Shown piece after piece: positions 34,394 through 43,654 of a stretch of DNA of 64,000 bases (position 1 is its first letter; every line of letters begins with the position of its first letter). The notes below the pieces were generated by a model, which saw only the letters and a list, made by a program, of their open reading frames with translations, ran no database searches and had not been told where the DNA came from. The position numbers were made by a program, and so were the translations under genes. Where the stretch lies: the NCBI RefSeq assembly GCF_000739915.1, contig NZ_BBJT01000004.1, positions 620,001 to 684,000 on the forward strand, written 5' to 3'. Source of the stretch: Paenibacillus chitinolyticus NBRC 15660 (GTDB lineage Bacteria; Bacillota; Bacilli; Paenibacillales; NBRC-103111).

Positions 34394-34513
34394 CTAGAAC
34401 AGCCAGAGGCCCAGCGTCAATGAAACGATCCCCAGAAGCAAATAAAGCGAGCTGATCAGCCAGCGGAGCCAAGGCTTCCATGCCTTATCCCCCTCAACAA
34501 CCATTCTTCTCAT
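34394..34513 (-). CDS. Very small membrane protein
   Basis: A 39-codon ORF: a charged, Trp-rich N-terminus (residues 5-18, EGDKAWKPWLRW) and one hydrophobic helix (about 19-39, LISSLYLLLGIVSLTLGLWL) ending at the stop. The clean amphipathic-then-membrane layout, AGGGAAAG upstream and a terminator directly after suggest a real gene. Either of two Met codons (34513 or 34504) may start it. Unknown function. Confidence 0.6.
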   Translation of the reverse strand: MRRMVVEGDKAWKPWLRWLISSLYLLLGIVSLTLGLWLF

Positions 34514-34570
34514 CCTACTTTCCCTGACCTGAACGTTACCGACTTGGGGAGCATGTAACCCGGTTCTGCA

Positions 34571-34789
34571 TTACGCCATCAACGGAAGGCGAGTCTCGTA
34601 CTCGTTCAAACGTCCATGATGCGGCAGATCGTGACAGCTCGTGGTGTTCGAATTCGGGGCTGCACAGCCTTTGCAGCTTGCCAGCGGTATCGACACCCGG
34701 TAAAATCCGGTTTTGAAAATATGATCCGCCTGTATCCGGGACACAATCGAACCGCAGTGAATGCAGTAGACCAAATCCAAAGCTTTCAT
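34571..34789 (-). CDS. Small Cys-rich protein, possible zinc ribbon
   Basis: A 72-residue protein with CIHC (residues 9-12) and CKGC (about 40-43), a four-Cys arrangement typical of a zinc-knuckle or ribbon, plus a His-rich SCHDLPHHGRLNEYE segment. No family assigned. The ATG at 34789 with GAGGTG about 8 bases upstream is preferred over the upstream in-frame ATG. Confidence 0.6.
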   Translation of the reverse strand: MKALDLVYCIHCGSIVSRIQADHIFKTGFYRVSIPLASCKGCAAPNSNTTSCHDLPHHGRLNEYETRLPLMA

Positions 34790-34878
34790 TCTCACACACC
34801 TCTTCATTTTGCTTCTTGTTGTCGCAACTTGTTACATTCTGTATTTATAAATTATTATAAGATACGTTTTGTAACAAA

Positions 34879-35418
34879 TCAAGAAGTTTTTGGGTAATTC
34901 GGTGCGTTTTTACGAGATTTTTGTAGAATTTTTAGAAAAAAATAATACATCGCTGTACCTAGAAGGGCACCGCAGGTGTCCAGGATAACGTCTTCGGTTG
35001 CGGCGGTTCTTTGTGAAACAAAGGATTGATGGAATTCATCCAAACCTGCAAACAAAGCCGAGGCCAAAATCACCGTAACATAGACGGCTAATTTACTTTG
35101 TCCCAGTCCTCTATGCAGCAAACGGGCAATCAGAACAGCAAGTACCCCATAAACGAATAAATGGGCGGCTTTGCGGATGAAAAATTCCACGAATCCCCAC
35201 GTTCCGCTCTTTCGGATACTTACCTCCTTCCCGTTATATTGAATCTTGGATTCCGAAAAGAGCTGGTTAATACGTTTATCGGAAAACTCCTGCTTTAACC
35301 AGGGCCTAAGATTCTGCTTGCTGTATGGCTCCGAAGAAAAATGGTAAATAACCGCCATCCAGACGAGAAGAGGAAGCCCGAACAGAACAAAAAATCGCAA
35401 CCGGCTGCGATGCGTCAT
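34879..35418 (-). CDS. VanZ family membrane protein
   Basis: A 179-residue protein with four predicted membrane helices. The VanZ-type features are WMAVIYHFSSEPYS near the N-terminus, IRKAAHLFVYGVLAVL and the conserved ALFAGLDEFHQSFVSQRTAATEDVILDTCGA end, where the DE-H-Q motif lies. VanZ-like proteins modestly raise teicoplanin resistance in some hosts; most are of unknown function. The ATG at 35418 with GGAAGTGAT is preferred over one five codons upstream. It lies just beyond the EPS operon's terminator. Confidence 0.85.
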   Translation of the reverse strand: MTHRSRLRFFVLFGLPLLVWMAVIYHFSSEPYSKQNLRPWLKQEFSDKRINQLFSESKIQYNGKEVSIRKSGTWGFVEFFIRKAAHLFVYGVLAVLIARLLHRGLGQSKLAVYVTVILASALFAGLDEFHQSFVSQRTAATEDVILDTCGALLGTAMYYFFLKILQKSRKNAPNYPKTS

Positions 35419-35445
35419 TAGTATCACTTCCATTTCCGTGCTAAA

Positions 35446-35488
35446 TAAAAAAATTCCCCCATCCGACCGTAAAGATCGTTGGGGGAAT
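35446..35488 (-). terminator. Terminator of the EPS operon
   Basis: ATTCCCCCA pairs with TGGGGGAAT, an inner GATC/GACC section, and an eight-base U tract on the minus strand. It lies directly after the last small ORF of the operon. Confidence 0.85.
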
Positions 35489-35490
35489 CG

Positions 35491-35655
35491 CTAATTGGAC
35501 GAACCTGATTTTTCGGAAAGATGAGGCAGTAAAATATCCTTTAAATCCTCAACGAATGGTTTTACTTGAAGATGGGAGAATGGGGCCGGCTGCCTCTCGA
35601 CTTTTTCAATGAATTGCTGCAAATGTACAAGCAACTGATTCGAATGATTATCCAT
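35491..35655 (-). CDS. Small ORF at the end of the EPS operon
   Basis: A 54-residue hydrophilic protein starting MDNHSNQLLVHLQQFIEKVE, predicted mainly helical, with FVEDLKDILLPHL near the end. No family recognised. GGGGGG sits 7 bases before the ATG, 20 bases after the ugd stop, and the operon terminator follows at once, so it is translated as the last cistron. Confidence 0.6.
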   Translation of the reverse strand: MDNHSNQLLVHLQQFIEKVERQPAPFSHLQVKPFVEDLKDILLPHLSEKSGSSN

Positions 35656-35675
35656 ATTAGCCCCCCGCTTTTGGT

Positions 35676-37010
35676 TTACACGGAAAGAACTGCGTTTGGA
35701 GCAAGAACTTCGGGCCGCCCGATGGAGTAATATTCAAACCCTTCCTGCCTCATTCTCTCCAATGCAAAGCAGTTCCTTCCGTCGATAATTACAGGTTTTC
35801 GTAATAGCTCGCGGATATGATCGAGTTCCATCGTGACGACTTCTTTCCATTCGGTCAGAATCACGCAGGCATCACAGTCCCTAACGGCGTCGTACAGATC
35901 TTGGGTGTATACCACACTATCGGGCAGATAGCAGCGCGCCTCTTCCACCGCAATAGGATCATACGCCTGGACGCGAGCCCCTTTCTCCAGTAACTTGGGA
36001 ATAAGCGTAAGAGAAGGTGCTTCCCTTACATCGTTTGTATTGGGTTTGAAGGCAAGGCCCAGTACAGCGATTTTCTTGTCGGTCAGATTGCCGATCGCCT
36101 TTTCCAATTTCTCAATAACCAGCATTCTTTGCTTGTCATTCGTCTCGATAACAGCCTCAAGAAGCTTAAAATCGTAGCCGGAAACATCGGCTATATGCTT
36201 TAAAGCATGGGTGTCTTTAGGGAAACAGCTTCCCCCGTAACCAATGCCCGCTTGAAGAAATTTGTTACCGATGCGGCTGTCCAGCCCCATCCCTTTGGCT
36301 ACTTCGGTCACATCCGCTCCAACTCTTTCGCAAATATTGGCAATCGCGTTGATAAATGAAATTTTAGCAGCCAGAAACGTATTCGCTGCATATTTAATCA
36401 TCTCCGCGCTCTCCAGACTCGTTTTAAAAATCGTTGTACGGAAAGGATCATGCAGCCTGGCTATGATCTCGGCCGCTCTGTCGCTCGTCGCCCCGATAAC
36501 GGCTCTCTCCATGTTCATGCAATCATGGACAGCCGAACCCTCGCGTAGAAATTCCGGATTGGACGCGACATCGAACGGGATAGAAGGATCTGACTGATTG
36601 CTCCGAATGATCTCCTGAACGAGTCTTCCCGTTCCGACAGGAACCGTACTTTTGGTAACAATCACCTTATAGTCACGAATACTCTGCCCTATAGCAGCAG
36701 CGGCTGCTCTTACATAGCTCAGATCAGCCTCTCCGCTTGGTGACATCGGCGTTCCCACTGCAATAAAGATGACGTCGCTCCTGTGGATAACGGAGGCTAT
36801 ATCAGAAGAAAAGGAAAGTCTATTTAAATTTGTATTCCGCTTTACCAGTTCTTCAAGACCCGGCTCGTAAATCGGGATCTCAGCCCTTTGCAGTTTAGCG
36901 ATCTTCGCTTCATCTATATCACAACAAATGACCTGATGACCAACTTCCGAGAAGCAAGTTCCGGATACCAGCCCGACATATCCTGTTCCAATGACTCCAA
37001 TAGTGCTCAT
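35676..37010 (-). CDS. ugd: UDP-glucose 6-dehydrogenase
   Basis: A 444-residue NAD-dependent enzyme oxidising UDP-glucose to UDP-glucuronate. N-terminal GVIGTGYVGLVSGTCFSEVG binds NAD, the catalytic Cys lies in GIGYGGSCFPKDTHAL, and AVLGLAFKPNTNDVREAPS marks the C-terminal UDP-binding domain. It is four bases from galU, which makes its substrate, and near a UDP-glucuronate epimerase that uses its product; together they provide uronic acid donors for EPS. Confidence 0.95.
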   Translation of the reverse strand: MSTIGVIGTGYVGLVSGTCFSEVGHQVICCDIDEAKIAKLQRAEIPIYEPGLEELVKRNTNLNRLSFSSDIASVIHRSDVIFIAVGTPMSPSGEADLSYVRAAAAAIGQSIRDYKVIVTKSTVPVGTGRLVQEIIRSNQSDPSIPFDVASNPEFLREGSAVHDCMNMERAVIGATSDRAAEIIARLHDPFRTTIFKTSLESAEMIKYAANTFLAAKISFINAIANICERVGADVTEVAKGMGLDSRIGNKFLQAGIGYGGSCFPKDTHALKHIADVSGYDFKLLEAVIETNDKQRMLVIEKLEKAIGNLTDKKIAVLGLAFKPNTNDVREAPSLTLIPKLLEKGARVQAYDPIAVEEARCYLPDSVVYTQDLYDAVRDCDACVILTEWKEVVTMELDHIRELLRKPVIIDGRNCFALERMRQEGFEYYSIGRPEVLAPNAVLSV

Positions 37011-37014
37011 CCTG

Positions 37015-37908
37015 TCAGCCTCCTTGTAGAATAAGATCCTTCTCGTATATCTCCCTTATGTAACGGTATAAATCACTGCTTAAATCCGGCCTTTGAAGCG
37101 CAAAATCGATTGTCGCTTTGATAAAACCTAATTTATCCCCGACATCATAACGGATTCCTTCAAATTCGTAAGCAAATGTGGGCCGGTTCTCATTTAGTCT
37201 TCTTATAGCGTCCGTTAACTGTATTTCCCCTCCGGCTCCAGGCTGCTGCGTCTCCAGAATGTTAAAGATTTCGGGAGTCAGAATATAGCGGCCCATTATG
37301 GCATAATTGGACGGCGCTTCCGACGGCTGCGGTTTCTCGACGAGAGATCGGACAGGGATTACATGGCGATCAACAATTTCTTTGCCCGCGTCTACGATGC
37401 CGTATTTGTTAACATCTTTATCCGCAACCCACTGAACGCCGACTACCGTTGACTTGTATTTTTCATAGACTTCAATTAGCTGGGCGGTGCAAGGAGTTTC
37501 CGCCTGAACAATATCGTCTCCAAGCAGTACGGCAAAAGGTTCTTGACCGATAAAAGACTTGGCGCACAGGATCGCGTGTCCAAGCCCTTTCGGTTCCTTC
37601 TGCCTCACATAATGAATGTTCGCCAAATTCGAGATTGCCTGAATTTGCTTCAGATCTTCTAATTTCCCTTTTTGCTCCAATGTTTCTTCCAGCTCAAAAG
37701 ATTTATCGAAATGGTCTTCGATCGCACGTTTACCCCGGCCGCTTATGATCAGGATATCTTCAATTCCCGAGGCAATGGCCTCTTCGACGATATATTGAAT
37801 AGTCGGTTTATCCACAATGGGAAGCATTTCTTTGGGCTGCGCTTTCGTTGCCGGCAGAAACCTGGTCCCAAGACCGGCTGCGGGAATGATCGCCTTTTTG
37901 ATTGTCAT
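37015..37908 (-). CDS. galU: UTP-glucose-1-phosphate uridylyltransferase
   Basis: A 297-residue nucleotidyltransferase forming UDP-glucose. [24 protein letters not shown] is the nucleotide-binding start (shown without the first residues), with [24 protein letters not shown] and [18 protein letters not shown] all typical of GalU. It lies between the epimerase gene and ugd in the EPS operon and supplies UDP-glucose for both. Confidence 0.96.
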   Translation of the reverse strand: MTIKKAIIPAAGLGTRFLPATKAQPKEMLPIVDKPTIQYIVEEAIASGIEDILIISGRGKRAIEDHFDKSFELEETLEQKGKLEDLKQIQAISNLANIHYVRQKEPKGLGHAILCAKSFIGQEPFAVLLGDDIVQAETPCTAQLIEVYEKYKSTVVGVQWVADKDVNKYGIVDAGKEIVDRHVIPVRSLVEKPQPSEAPSNYAIMGRYILTPEIFNILETQQPGAGGEIQLTDAIRRLNENRPTFAYEFEGIRYDVGDKLGFIKATIDFALQRPDLSSDLYRYIREIYEKDLILQGG

Positions 37909-37955
37909 GGTTCCCTCCTAGACCCAATGAAATAAAAAAGACCAGGGTTGATTAG

Positions 37956-38969
37956 CTACCTGGTCTGCGTCACACTTTTTTCCGATGTCTTATAGTACTC
38001 CGTATACCATTCCACAAAACGTTTCAATCCGACCTCAATGGATGTGGACGGAGCAAACCCCACTTCTTTTGCCAACGCATCGATATCAGCAAATGTTTCT
38101 TTTACATCACCGGGCTGCATGGGCTGAAAATCTATGACCGCCTTTTGGCCCAGGCAATCCTCCAGTACTTGAATGAACTTCATTAAAGGGACCGGTTTGT
38201 TATTTCCGATGTTATAAATGCTGTAAGGAGCGGCCTTCTCCCCGTCTGCTCCTGTCTTGCTTTGCGGCGGGTGATCCACAAGCCGAACTATTCCTTCCAC
38301 AATATCATCGATATAAGTGAAGTCACGACGCATATCTCCATGATTGAACACCGCAATAGGCTTACCCTGCAGAATCTTTTGAGTAAAAGAAAAATAAGCC
38401 ATATCCGGTCTTCCCCATGGTCCGTAAACTGTAAAAAAGCGCAGGCCCGTACTCGGTATCCCGAATAAATGACTGTAGGTATGGGCCATCAATTCGTTAG
38501 ACTTTTTAGTCGCTGCGTAGAGACTGGCCGGATGATCTACAGAGTCTTCCACCGAAAATGGAATTTTCTTATTGAGCCCGTATACAGAAGAAGACGAAGC
38601 GTAGATTAGATGTTTCACCTTATACGTACGGCAAGCTTCAAGTATATTGGTAAACCCGACAATATTCGAAGAAATATATGCCGAAGGGTTCTCCAGACTG
38701 TAGCGGACACCCGCTTGTGCAGCCAAATTAATAACAACGGCAGGTTTATGCGCTTCAAAAAGGGAATTTACCGCATCTGCGTTTTCTAAATCCCCTTCTA
38801 CAAAATGAAAGGATGGCCGCTTACCTAATTGTGCAAGCCGGTCTTTTTTCAATTGAACGTCGTAGTAGTCGTTCAGATTGTCTAAACCTACAACAATCTG
38901 TCCTTCGTCTAAAAGTTTGTGGACCAGATGAAAACCGATAAAACCAGCAGCACCGGTAACTAAGATCAT
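37956..38969 (-). CDS. UDP-glucuronate 4-epimerase (extended SDR)
   Basis: A 337-residue NAD-dependent epimerase. VTGAAGFIGFHLVHKLL is the cofactor motif, DNLNDYYDVQLKKDRL is the sequence characteristic of uronate epimerases, and the catalytic pair is in SSSSVYG and YAATKKSNE (Tyr-xxx-Lys). It converts UDP-glucuronate to UDP-galacturonate, which matches the neighbouring ugd. Substrate assigned by family resemblance. It follows a GT4 gene by one base. Confidence 0.88.
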   Translation of the reverse strand: MILVTGAAGFIGFHLVHKLLDEGQIVVGLDNLNDYYDVQLKKDRLAQLGKRPSFHFVEGDLENADAVNSLFEAHKPAVVINLAAQAGVRYSLENPSAYISSNIVGFTNILEACRTYKVKHLIYASSSSVYGLNKKIPFSVEDSVDHPASLYAATKKSNELMAHTYSHLFGIPSTGLRFFTVYGPWGRPDMAYFSFTQKILQGKPIAVFNHGDMRRDFTYIDDIVEGIVRLVDHPPQSKTGADGEKAAPYSIYNIGNNKPVPLMKFIQVLEDCLGQKAVIDFQPMQPGDVKETFADIDALAKEVGFAPSTSIEVGLKRFVEWYTEYYKTSEKSVTQTR

Positions 38970-38970
38970 A

Positions 38971-40158
38971 TTACATCACCTTTTTGAATGATTCAGCAAA
39001 CTGACTGAATTCACCCCAGAATGTTGTTCTTCGTTCGTTAAGTATAAGGTTCGTATATTCTAACGCCGTCTTGAAGTTTTTTTCACTTTCTTTTTCACGT
39101 TTTTGTCTGTCTCGGACCATCCTTAATAAAATAGAAGCCAATTCTTCAGCGTTACCTGCTTTAAATACACAATCTGGAGAAAGCAATTCCGGTATTCCTC
39201 CGACATCAGACCCTATAGCTGGTAATGCACGGCTCATGGCTTCAATCAAGGCTCGTGGCAGTCCCTCTTGAAAGCTGGGTTGAATATACAAGTCAAGATC
39301 ATCCAACCATTTAAAGATAGGTTCTCCGCTAGGAACTGGAGAATAAAATTTAACTTTATTGCGAATACCAAGATTCCTGCTTAACTCATCCCATTCTGTG
39401 GGATTCCCTTCTCCAATAACACGAAATTCAAATGAAATTTCATCTTTAATCAAATGAAGGCCTTGGAGAGCAATATCAATGCCTTTATATTTTGACACCA
39501 TAGAACCAATTAGGCCAATCTTTATAGTATCGTTATTACCGTCCATAACAACTTTTCTATCCTCTAGAATACTTTTAGGAAGGGACGGGAGCTCTACATT
39601 GGAACAATTTATCGAATGGCCCTTAGTTGGATAATGCTTTTGTAAAAATTCACGTGTTACATAGAGAGCAAATGGAGCGTTTTTCACTGTCTTCTTCATC
39701 TTCCATGTCATGATCGGAGCGTAAACCTTTCCCTTCCAGTTTCCATAATTCCAAAGCGCATCCCAAGCATGACCTACTACTTCAACCGCGTATGGCTTCC
39801 CTATCGATTTAGCTACTTCCACCGCCAATGGGCCAATTTCGCTCGGAAGTCTTACTATCATTGCATCAGTGGTAGAAAGTGATTTTTTTATTATCTCTAT
39901 AACTTCTTTTCTTTTTGTAATCATAGAAACGGGATCACTTAAAGACGGCGCTTTTAAAAAAGTGACTTCCGGCCCGCTTGAAACTTTTAAGTTTTGTCTG
40001 CTTCCTGAATCCACTTCTTTTTGTCTAGAAATTACTTCTATCGTATCAAAAACACTTAAATATCTCTGCCAAACCGTATAGTCAAAATAATTATGAAAGT
40101 ACTGTTCCGTTCCCTCTAAATGCTCGATAACCACATCATAAGCAAAGGTAAGTTTCAT
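38971..40158 (-). CDS. Glycosyltransferase family 4
   Basis: A 395-residue GT-B glycosyltransferase. The C-terminal domain has IGLIGSMVSKYKGIDIAL, VIGEG and the nucleotide-sugar motif QPSFQEGLPRALIEAMSRALP. The N-terminal acceptor domain is divergent. Donor and linkage unknown. The ATG at 40158, with AAGGAAGGA 6 bases upstream, is used; the frame runs open for 39 codons beyond. Visibly AT-rich compared with galU and ugd. Confidence 0.87.
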   Translation of the reverse strand: MKLTFAYDVVIEHLEGTEQYFHNYFDYTVWQRYLSVFDTIEVISRQKEVDSGSRQNLKVSSGPEVTFLKAPSLSDPVSMITKRKEVIEIIKKSLSTTDAMIVRLPSEIGPLAVEVAKSIGKPYAVEVVGHAWDALWNYGNWKGKVYAPIMTWKMKKTVKNAPFALYVTREFLQKHYPTKGHSINCSNVELPSLPKSILEDRKVVMDGNNDTIKIGLIGSMVSKYKGIDIALQGLHLIKDEISFEFRVIGEGNPTEWDELSRNLGIRNKVKFYSPVPSGEPIFKWLDDLDLYIQPSFQEGLPRALIEAMSRALPAIGSDVGGIPELLSPDCVFKAGNAEELASILLRMVRDRQKREKESEKNFKTALEYTNLILNERRTTFWGEFSQFAESFKKVM

Positions 40159-40178
40159 TGAAATCCTTCCTTCATTCA

Positions 40179-41123
40179 TTATAGAACTTGGACTTGCGGC
40201 TGCAATTCTCTTTTCAAAGCATAGTAAGAAACCGTCTTTTGGAGTCCTTCTTTCAAAGTGAATTTCGGGGCCCATTTCAGTTCCAACTTAGCCAAAGTAT
40301 TATCTAAGCAGCTATGCACAATGTCTCCATTTCTGGCTTCACGATAAACTATTGGAAGTTCTGTGTTAGCGACGCGATTAAGCATATTGACCAATTGGTT
40401 GATACTTGTTCTTTCATTTGTGCTTACGTTAAGTACGAAGTTATCACCAAAAGTTAAGGCCGCTACATTTGCTGCAGCAATATCCTCGACGTAAATAAAA
40501 TCCCTGGTTTGTTCACCGTCTCCAAATATGATAGGAGAATTATTATTAAGCAGATTCTCCACAAAAATAGAGATAACCCCGCCTTCGCCTTTAGATATTT
40601 GCCGAGTGCCATACACGTTGGCATATCTCAAAATTGTGTACCTAAGTCCATACAATTTTTCGTAAGCTTTAATATAATGCTCCGGAGTATATTTGGAAAT
40701 TCCATAGTGAGACAAAGGAACTATAGAGTGAATTTCATCTACTCCAAGATATTGCGGATCTCCGTACACAGCTGCAGAAGAAGCATAGATTATTTTTTTG
40801 GTTCCCGCTTCTTTGCAGCTTTCTAAGATATTAATGGTTCCCAGGATATTTATCTTCGCATCCTCAACCGGATATCTAATTGATTTTTGAACATCAATTT
40901 GTGCGGCATGATGAATAACACATTCGGGACGCTCAATAATAAAAATTTCTCTTATATTATCGGATGTAATATCTTCTTTATAGAAGGTAGCTTGTGGATT
41001 AATATTTTCTTCAGTGCCTGTCGATAAATTGTCCACGCATACAACATCATGTCCTTGTTCGATCAATTTATCCGTAATATGGGATGCTATAAATCCGGCT
41101 CCGCCTGTAACCAGTACTTTCAT
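40179..41123 (-). CDS. NAD-dependent epimerase, UDP-glucose 4-epimerase-like
   Basis: A 314-residue extended SDR. VTGGAGFIASHITDKLI binds NAD, YASSAAVYG and YGISKYTPEHY provide the Ser and Tyr-xxx-Lys catalytic residues, and GDGEQTRDFIYVEDIA is the sugar-nucleotide binding segment. It most likely interconverts UDP-Glc/Gal or their N-acetyl forms. The ATG at 41123 with GGAGGTCGGG just upstream is the start. AT-rich. Confidence 0.87.
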   Translation of the reverse strand: MKVLVTGGAGFIASHITDKLIEQGHDVVCVDNLSTGTEENINPQATFYKEDITSDNIREIFIIERPECVIHHAAQIDVQKSIRYPVEDAKINILGTINILESCKEAGTKKIIYASSAAVYGDPQYLGVDEIHSIVPLSHYGISKYTPEHYIKAYEKLYGLRYTILRYANVYGTRQISKGEGGVISIFVENLLNNNSPIIFGDGEQTRDFIYVEDIAAANVAALTFGDNFVLNVSTNERTSINQLVNMLNRVANTELPIVYREARNGDIVHSCLDNTLAKLELKWAPKFTLKEGLQKTVSYYALKRELQPQVQVL

Positions 41124-41181
41124 TTCCCGACCTCCGATAATTTTATTTCTATGCAAAAAACATTGGTAAAACTTCCAACAT

Positions 41182-41210
41182 AAAAGAGCCCTCTGTAGGA
41201 GGGCCCCTTA
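41182..41210 (-). terminator. Internal terminator-like hairpin in the EPS operon
   Basis: A GCCCTC/GAGGGC stem with a 5-base loop and TCTTTTA on the minus strand. It lies inside the operon between a GT4 gene and the epimerase and would need to be passed for expression of the distal genes. Confidence 0.6.
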
Positions 41211-41219
41211 ATATTTTGG

Positions 41220-42344
41220 TTACATGTATACAGCACTTAGTTTATTCACAACTGTCCGGATATCATACCCTGCTTGTTGTATTGCTTTTTCCCGCATATC
41301 CCACTCTGGCAAATCATTCTCTAGAAAATCTATGACTTCATCAGCCCAATGTTCAGCGGAATCCTCTAAACTTAAAAATTTAAAATGGCTGCTGCTTAAA
41401 TCTGCTGCTTTTGTAATAGTATTGGAGACAATACAAGGCAGACCCGAAGCTTGTGCTTCAATTAAAACAACCGGAACTCCCTCAAAAAGAGAAGGCATTA
41501 AAAATACATCCATAGCTTTTAGAATTTCCGGAATTTCTTTACGCACACCCATAAAGTGAATTTTTTTTCCCAATCCTCTGTTCTTTACATCCTCTTCTAC
41601 AGCAGCTTTCAACGGCCCGTCTCCAACCAATACCAATTGAGTGTCGGGTCTAGCCTTTACTACGCACTCAAAAATTTCAATGATCTTTTTATGATTTTTA
41701 ACTTCCGAGAAACGACCGATATGGCCTATTATTCTACTGTCAACAGGAAGTCCAAGTCTCCTTCTAACTTCCGATTTTGCCTGGCTATTCAACGCTTTAT
41801 AAGGTTCTAAATCAATTCCGTTGGCGAGTACCTGCACTCTAGGATCGCTAAAGCAATTTTTCCCGAATAATGCTTCACTAGCTGCTTTTGAACAGCCAAT
41901 CATATGATTAGAATACGTAAGGATCATTTTTCTCGCATACCAGCGGTACATCGCCCTCATAGGATTATGGCCATGGCCGTCTTGTGTGGTATGACAGTGA
42001 GCAACACGAACCGGAATATTTTCTTTTTTTGCTATTTTCAGTACGAATCCGCTAAACGTATAGACATGGCTATGAACGGCTTGATAAGGACCATGACTTC
42101 TTAAAGTATTAAGGAAACTCTTCTGAAAAGCTATGATTCCCTCAGTTGTGGGATGTGGATGGATGATAATCCGCCCTCCCAATTCCCGTATTTCGTTGTC
42201 ATAATCGCCAGGTTTATCTGAACTTACAGCAAAATCAAATTGAATTTGGTTCCTATCAATCTGACGATACAGGTTCATAATAAGCGTTTCCGCACCACCG
42301 CGATTCATAATTCTGACTACATGCAGAATTCTAATTGGCTTCAT
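41220..42344 (-). CDS. Glycosyltransferase family 4 (EpsF-like)
   Basis: A 374-residue GT-B enzyme. ILHVVRIMNRGGAETLIMNL is the common start of EpsF/capsule GT4 enzymes, CHTTQDGHGHNPMR is in the acceptor domain, and the donor domain has IGHIGRFSEVKNHKKIIEIF, LVGDG and MPSLFEGVPVVLIEAQASGLP. The start overlaps the flippase stop by 14 bases. AT-rich; donor unknown. Confidence 0.88.
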   Translation of the reverse strand: MKPIRILHVVRIMNRGGAETLIMNLYRQIDRNQIQFDFAVSSDKPGDYDNEIRELGGRIIIHPHPTTEGIIAFQKSFLNTLRSHGPYQAVHSHVYTFSGFVLKIAKKENIPVRVAHCHTTQDGHGHNPMRAMYRWYARKMILTYSNHMIGCSKAASEALFGKNCFSDPRVQVLANGIDLEPYKALNSQAKSEVRRRLGLPVDSRIIGHIGRFSEVKNHKKIIEIFECVVKARPDTQLVLVGDGPLKAAVEEDVKNRGLGKKIHFMGVRKEIPEILKAMDVFLMPSLFEGVPVVLIEAQASGLPCIVSNTITKAADLSSSHFKFLSLEDSAEHWADEVIDFLENDLPEWDMREKAIQQAGYDIRTVVNKLSAVYM

Positions 42345-43626
42345 TAACCGTTCTAACCTCCTGAGAGCCCTTTAATCTTCCTAAAATGAATGAATTGGCT
42401 GTCATACAACCTGCAAGGTTGATAACATTGCCTACTATTACAGCTACTGCCGCTCCCTCCAATCCCCATAGCGGGATCAGCCAATAGGAAGCTAGAAGAG
42501 TCGTTAAACAAACGACAAGAAATATATACGGCTGGACAGAAAACAACCTCGCTGAAGTGAGTCCGTAACCTAAAAACGAGCTGATATAACTTATTCCCGC
42601 TCCAATCATGATCAAGATGAAGACACTTTGATAGGAAGCATATTCCGGCTTATAAATAATGGTTAGCATTTCTTTTCCAAACACCAACACAATAAAAACA
42701 CCGGAGACTCCAAGGATGGTACCTATCATAACAAGTTTTATCATCAGGCTACGGAACATACCCCACTTAGCTTCAGCGTAGTATCCTGCGAACCTGGGAA
42801 CAGCTGATTGTCCGAGAGCACTGACAACCGTCGTACCCGCCATCATCATATATGATATAGCCGAAAAGTATCCTAATTTATCTGTCCCCATCCCGTGTTC
42901 AATGAAATATCTCGGTATGTTCGCATTTAATGAAATTAGAAGCATGACTAAGCCCATAGGCAGACTTGTTTTAATTAATTTCTTAAGTTCGTGAAGATTT
43001 AGAATAATCTTGGTGGAATCATAATTTCTTGAATTAGTTAAATCATAGGTTAAAAAAAGCAAAATGGCGGATAAGGCAAAGCTGACCATACCGAGGATAA
43101 TATTTTGGGTCAGCCAAAGAAGAATTATTAATAGCAGTAAAGATATAATTCCTTTAGCTATTAAAGATAGCGATATTTTATCCATTCGCTCATGCTTTTG
43201 CATCAAACCGAAAGCAATTTCACTCATGGCCTCCGCCGACTTAGCTAAACCGATCAAAACAATGACCACCGCCGTCTCCCAATTGTAAGGACCGAGAAAA
43301 GATATTCCTACGATGGTTAAAAAGGCTATTAGGGTAGCCGTTAATCTTAGACCAAAATATTGACCGTAAGTATATTCATCTTTACGATCTGATGCCAGAA
43401 TCCCACGAAGCTGCAGATTTGTAAACATAAAAACAGGAGCAGTAATCGCTAACCCAAGGGAAAATTGACCGACCATCTCAGCGGTTCCTAATTTAGCCAT
43501 AACAGAAAGCATTGCCCATTGGCAAATGGCGTAAAATAAGTTTCCAGCAAAGGTCCAAGAAAAGTTCATTTTAAGTGACAAAGATTTCACTGGTCCCTGG
43601 GCTTTTATATCGCTTTTAGAATCCAA
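42331..43626 (-). CDS. Polysaccharide flippase (Wzx-like, MOP superfamily)
   Basis: A 431-residue membrane protein with about twelve hydrophobic segments, in the oligosaccharide flippase family. The N-terminal NFSWTFAGNLFYAICQWAML and repeated polytopic layout with few motifs are typical. It would move undecaprenyl-linked repeat units across the membrane for Wzy to polymerise. Placed between two glycosyltransferases. Confidence 0.88.
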   Translation of the reverse strand: MDSKSDIKAQGPVKSLSLKMNFSWTFAGNLFYAICQWAMLSVMAKLGTAEMVGQFSLGLAITAPVFMFTNLQLRGILASDRKDEYTYGQYFGLRLTATLIAFLTIVGISFLGPYNWETAVVIVLIGLAKSAEAMSEIAFGLMQKHERMDKISLSLIAKGIISLLLLIILLWLTQNIILGMVSFALSAILLFLTYDLTNSRNYDSTKIILNLHELKKLIKTSLPMGLVMLLISLNANIPRYFIEHGMGTDKLGYFSAISYMMMAGTTVVSALGQSAVPRFAGYYAEAKWGMFRSLMIKLVMIGTILGVSGVFIVLVFGKEMLTIIYKPEYASYQSVFILIMIGAGISYISSFLGYGLTSARLFSVQPYIFLVVCLTTLLASYWLIPLWGLEGAAVAVIVGNVINLAGCMTANSFILGRLKGSQEVRTVNEAN

Positions 43627-43654
43627 AATGTGTTTACACCCTCTATACGATCAA

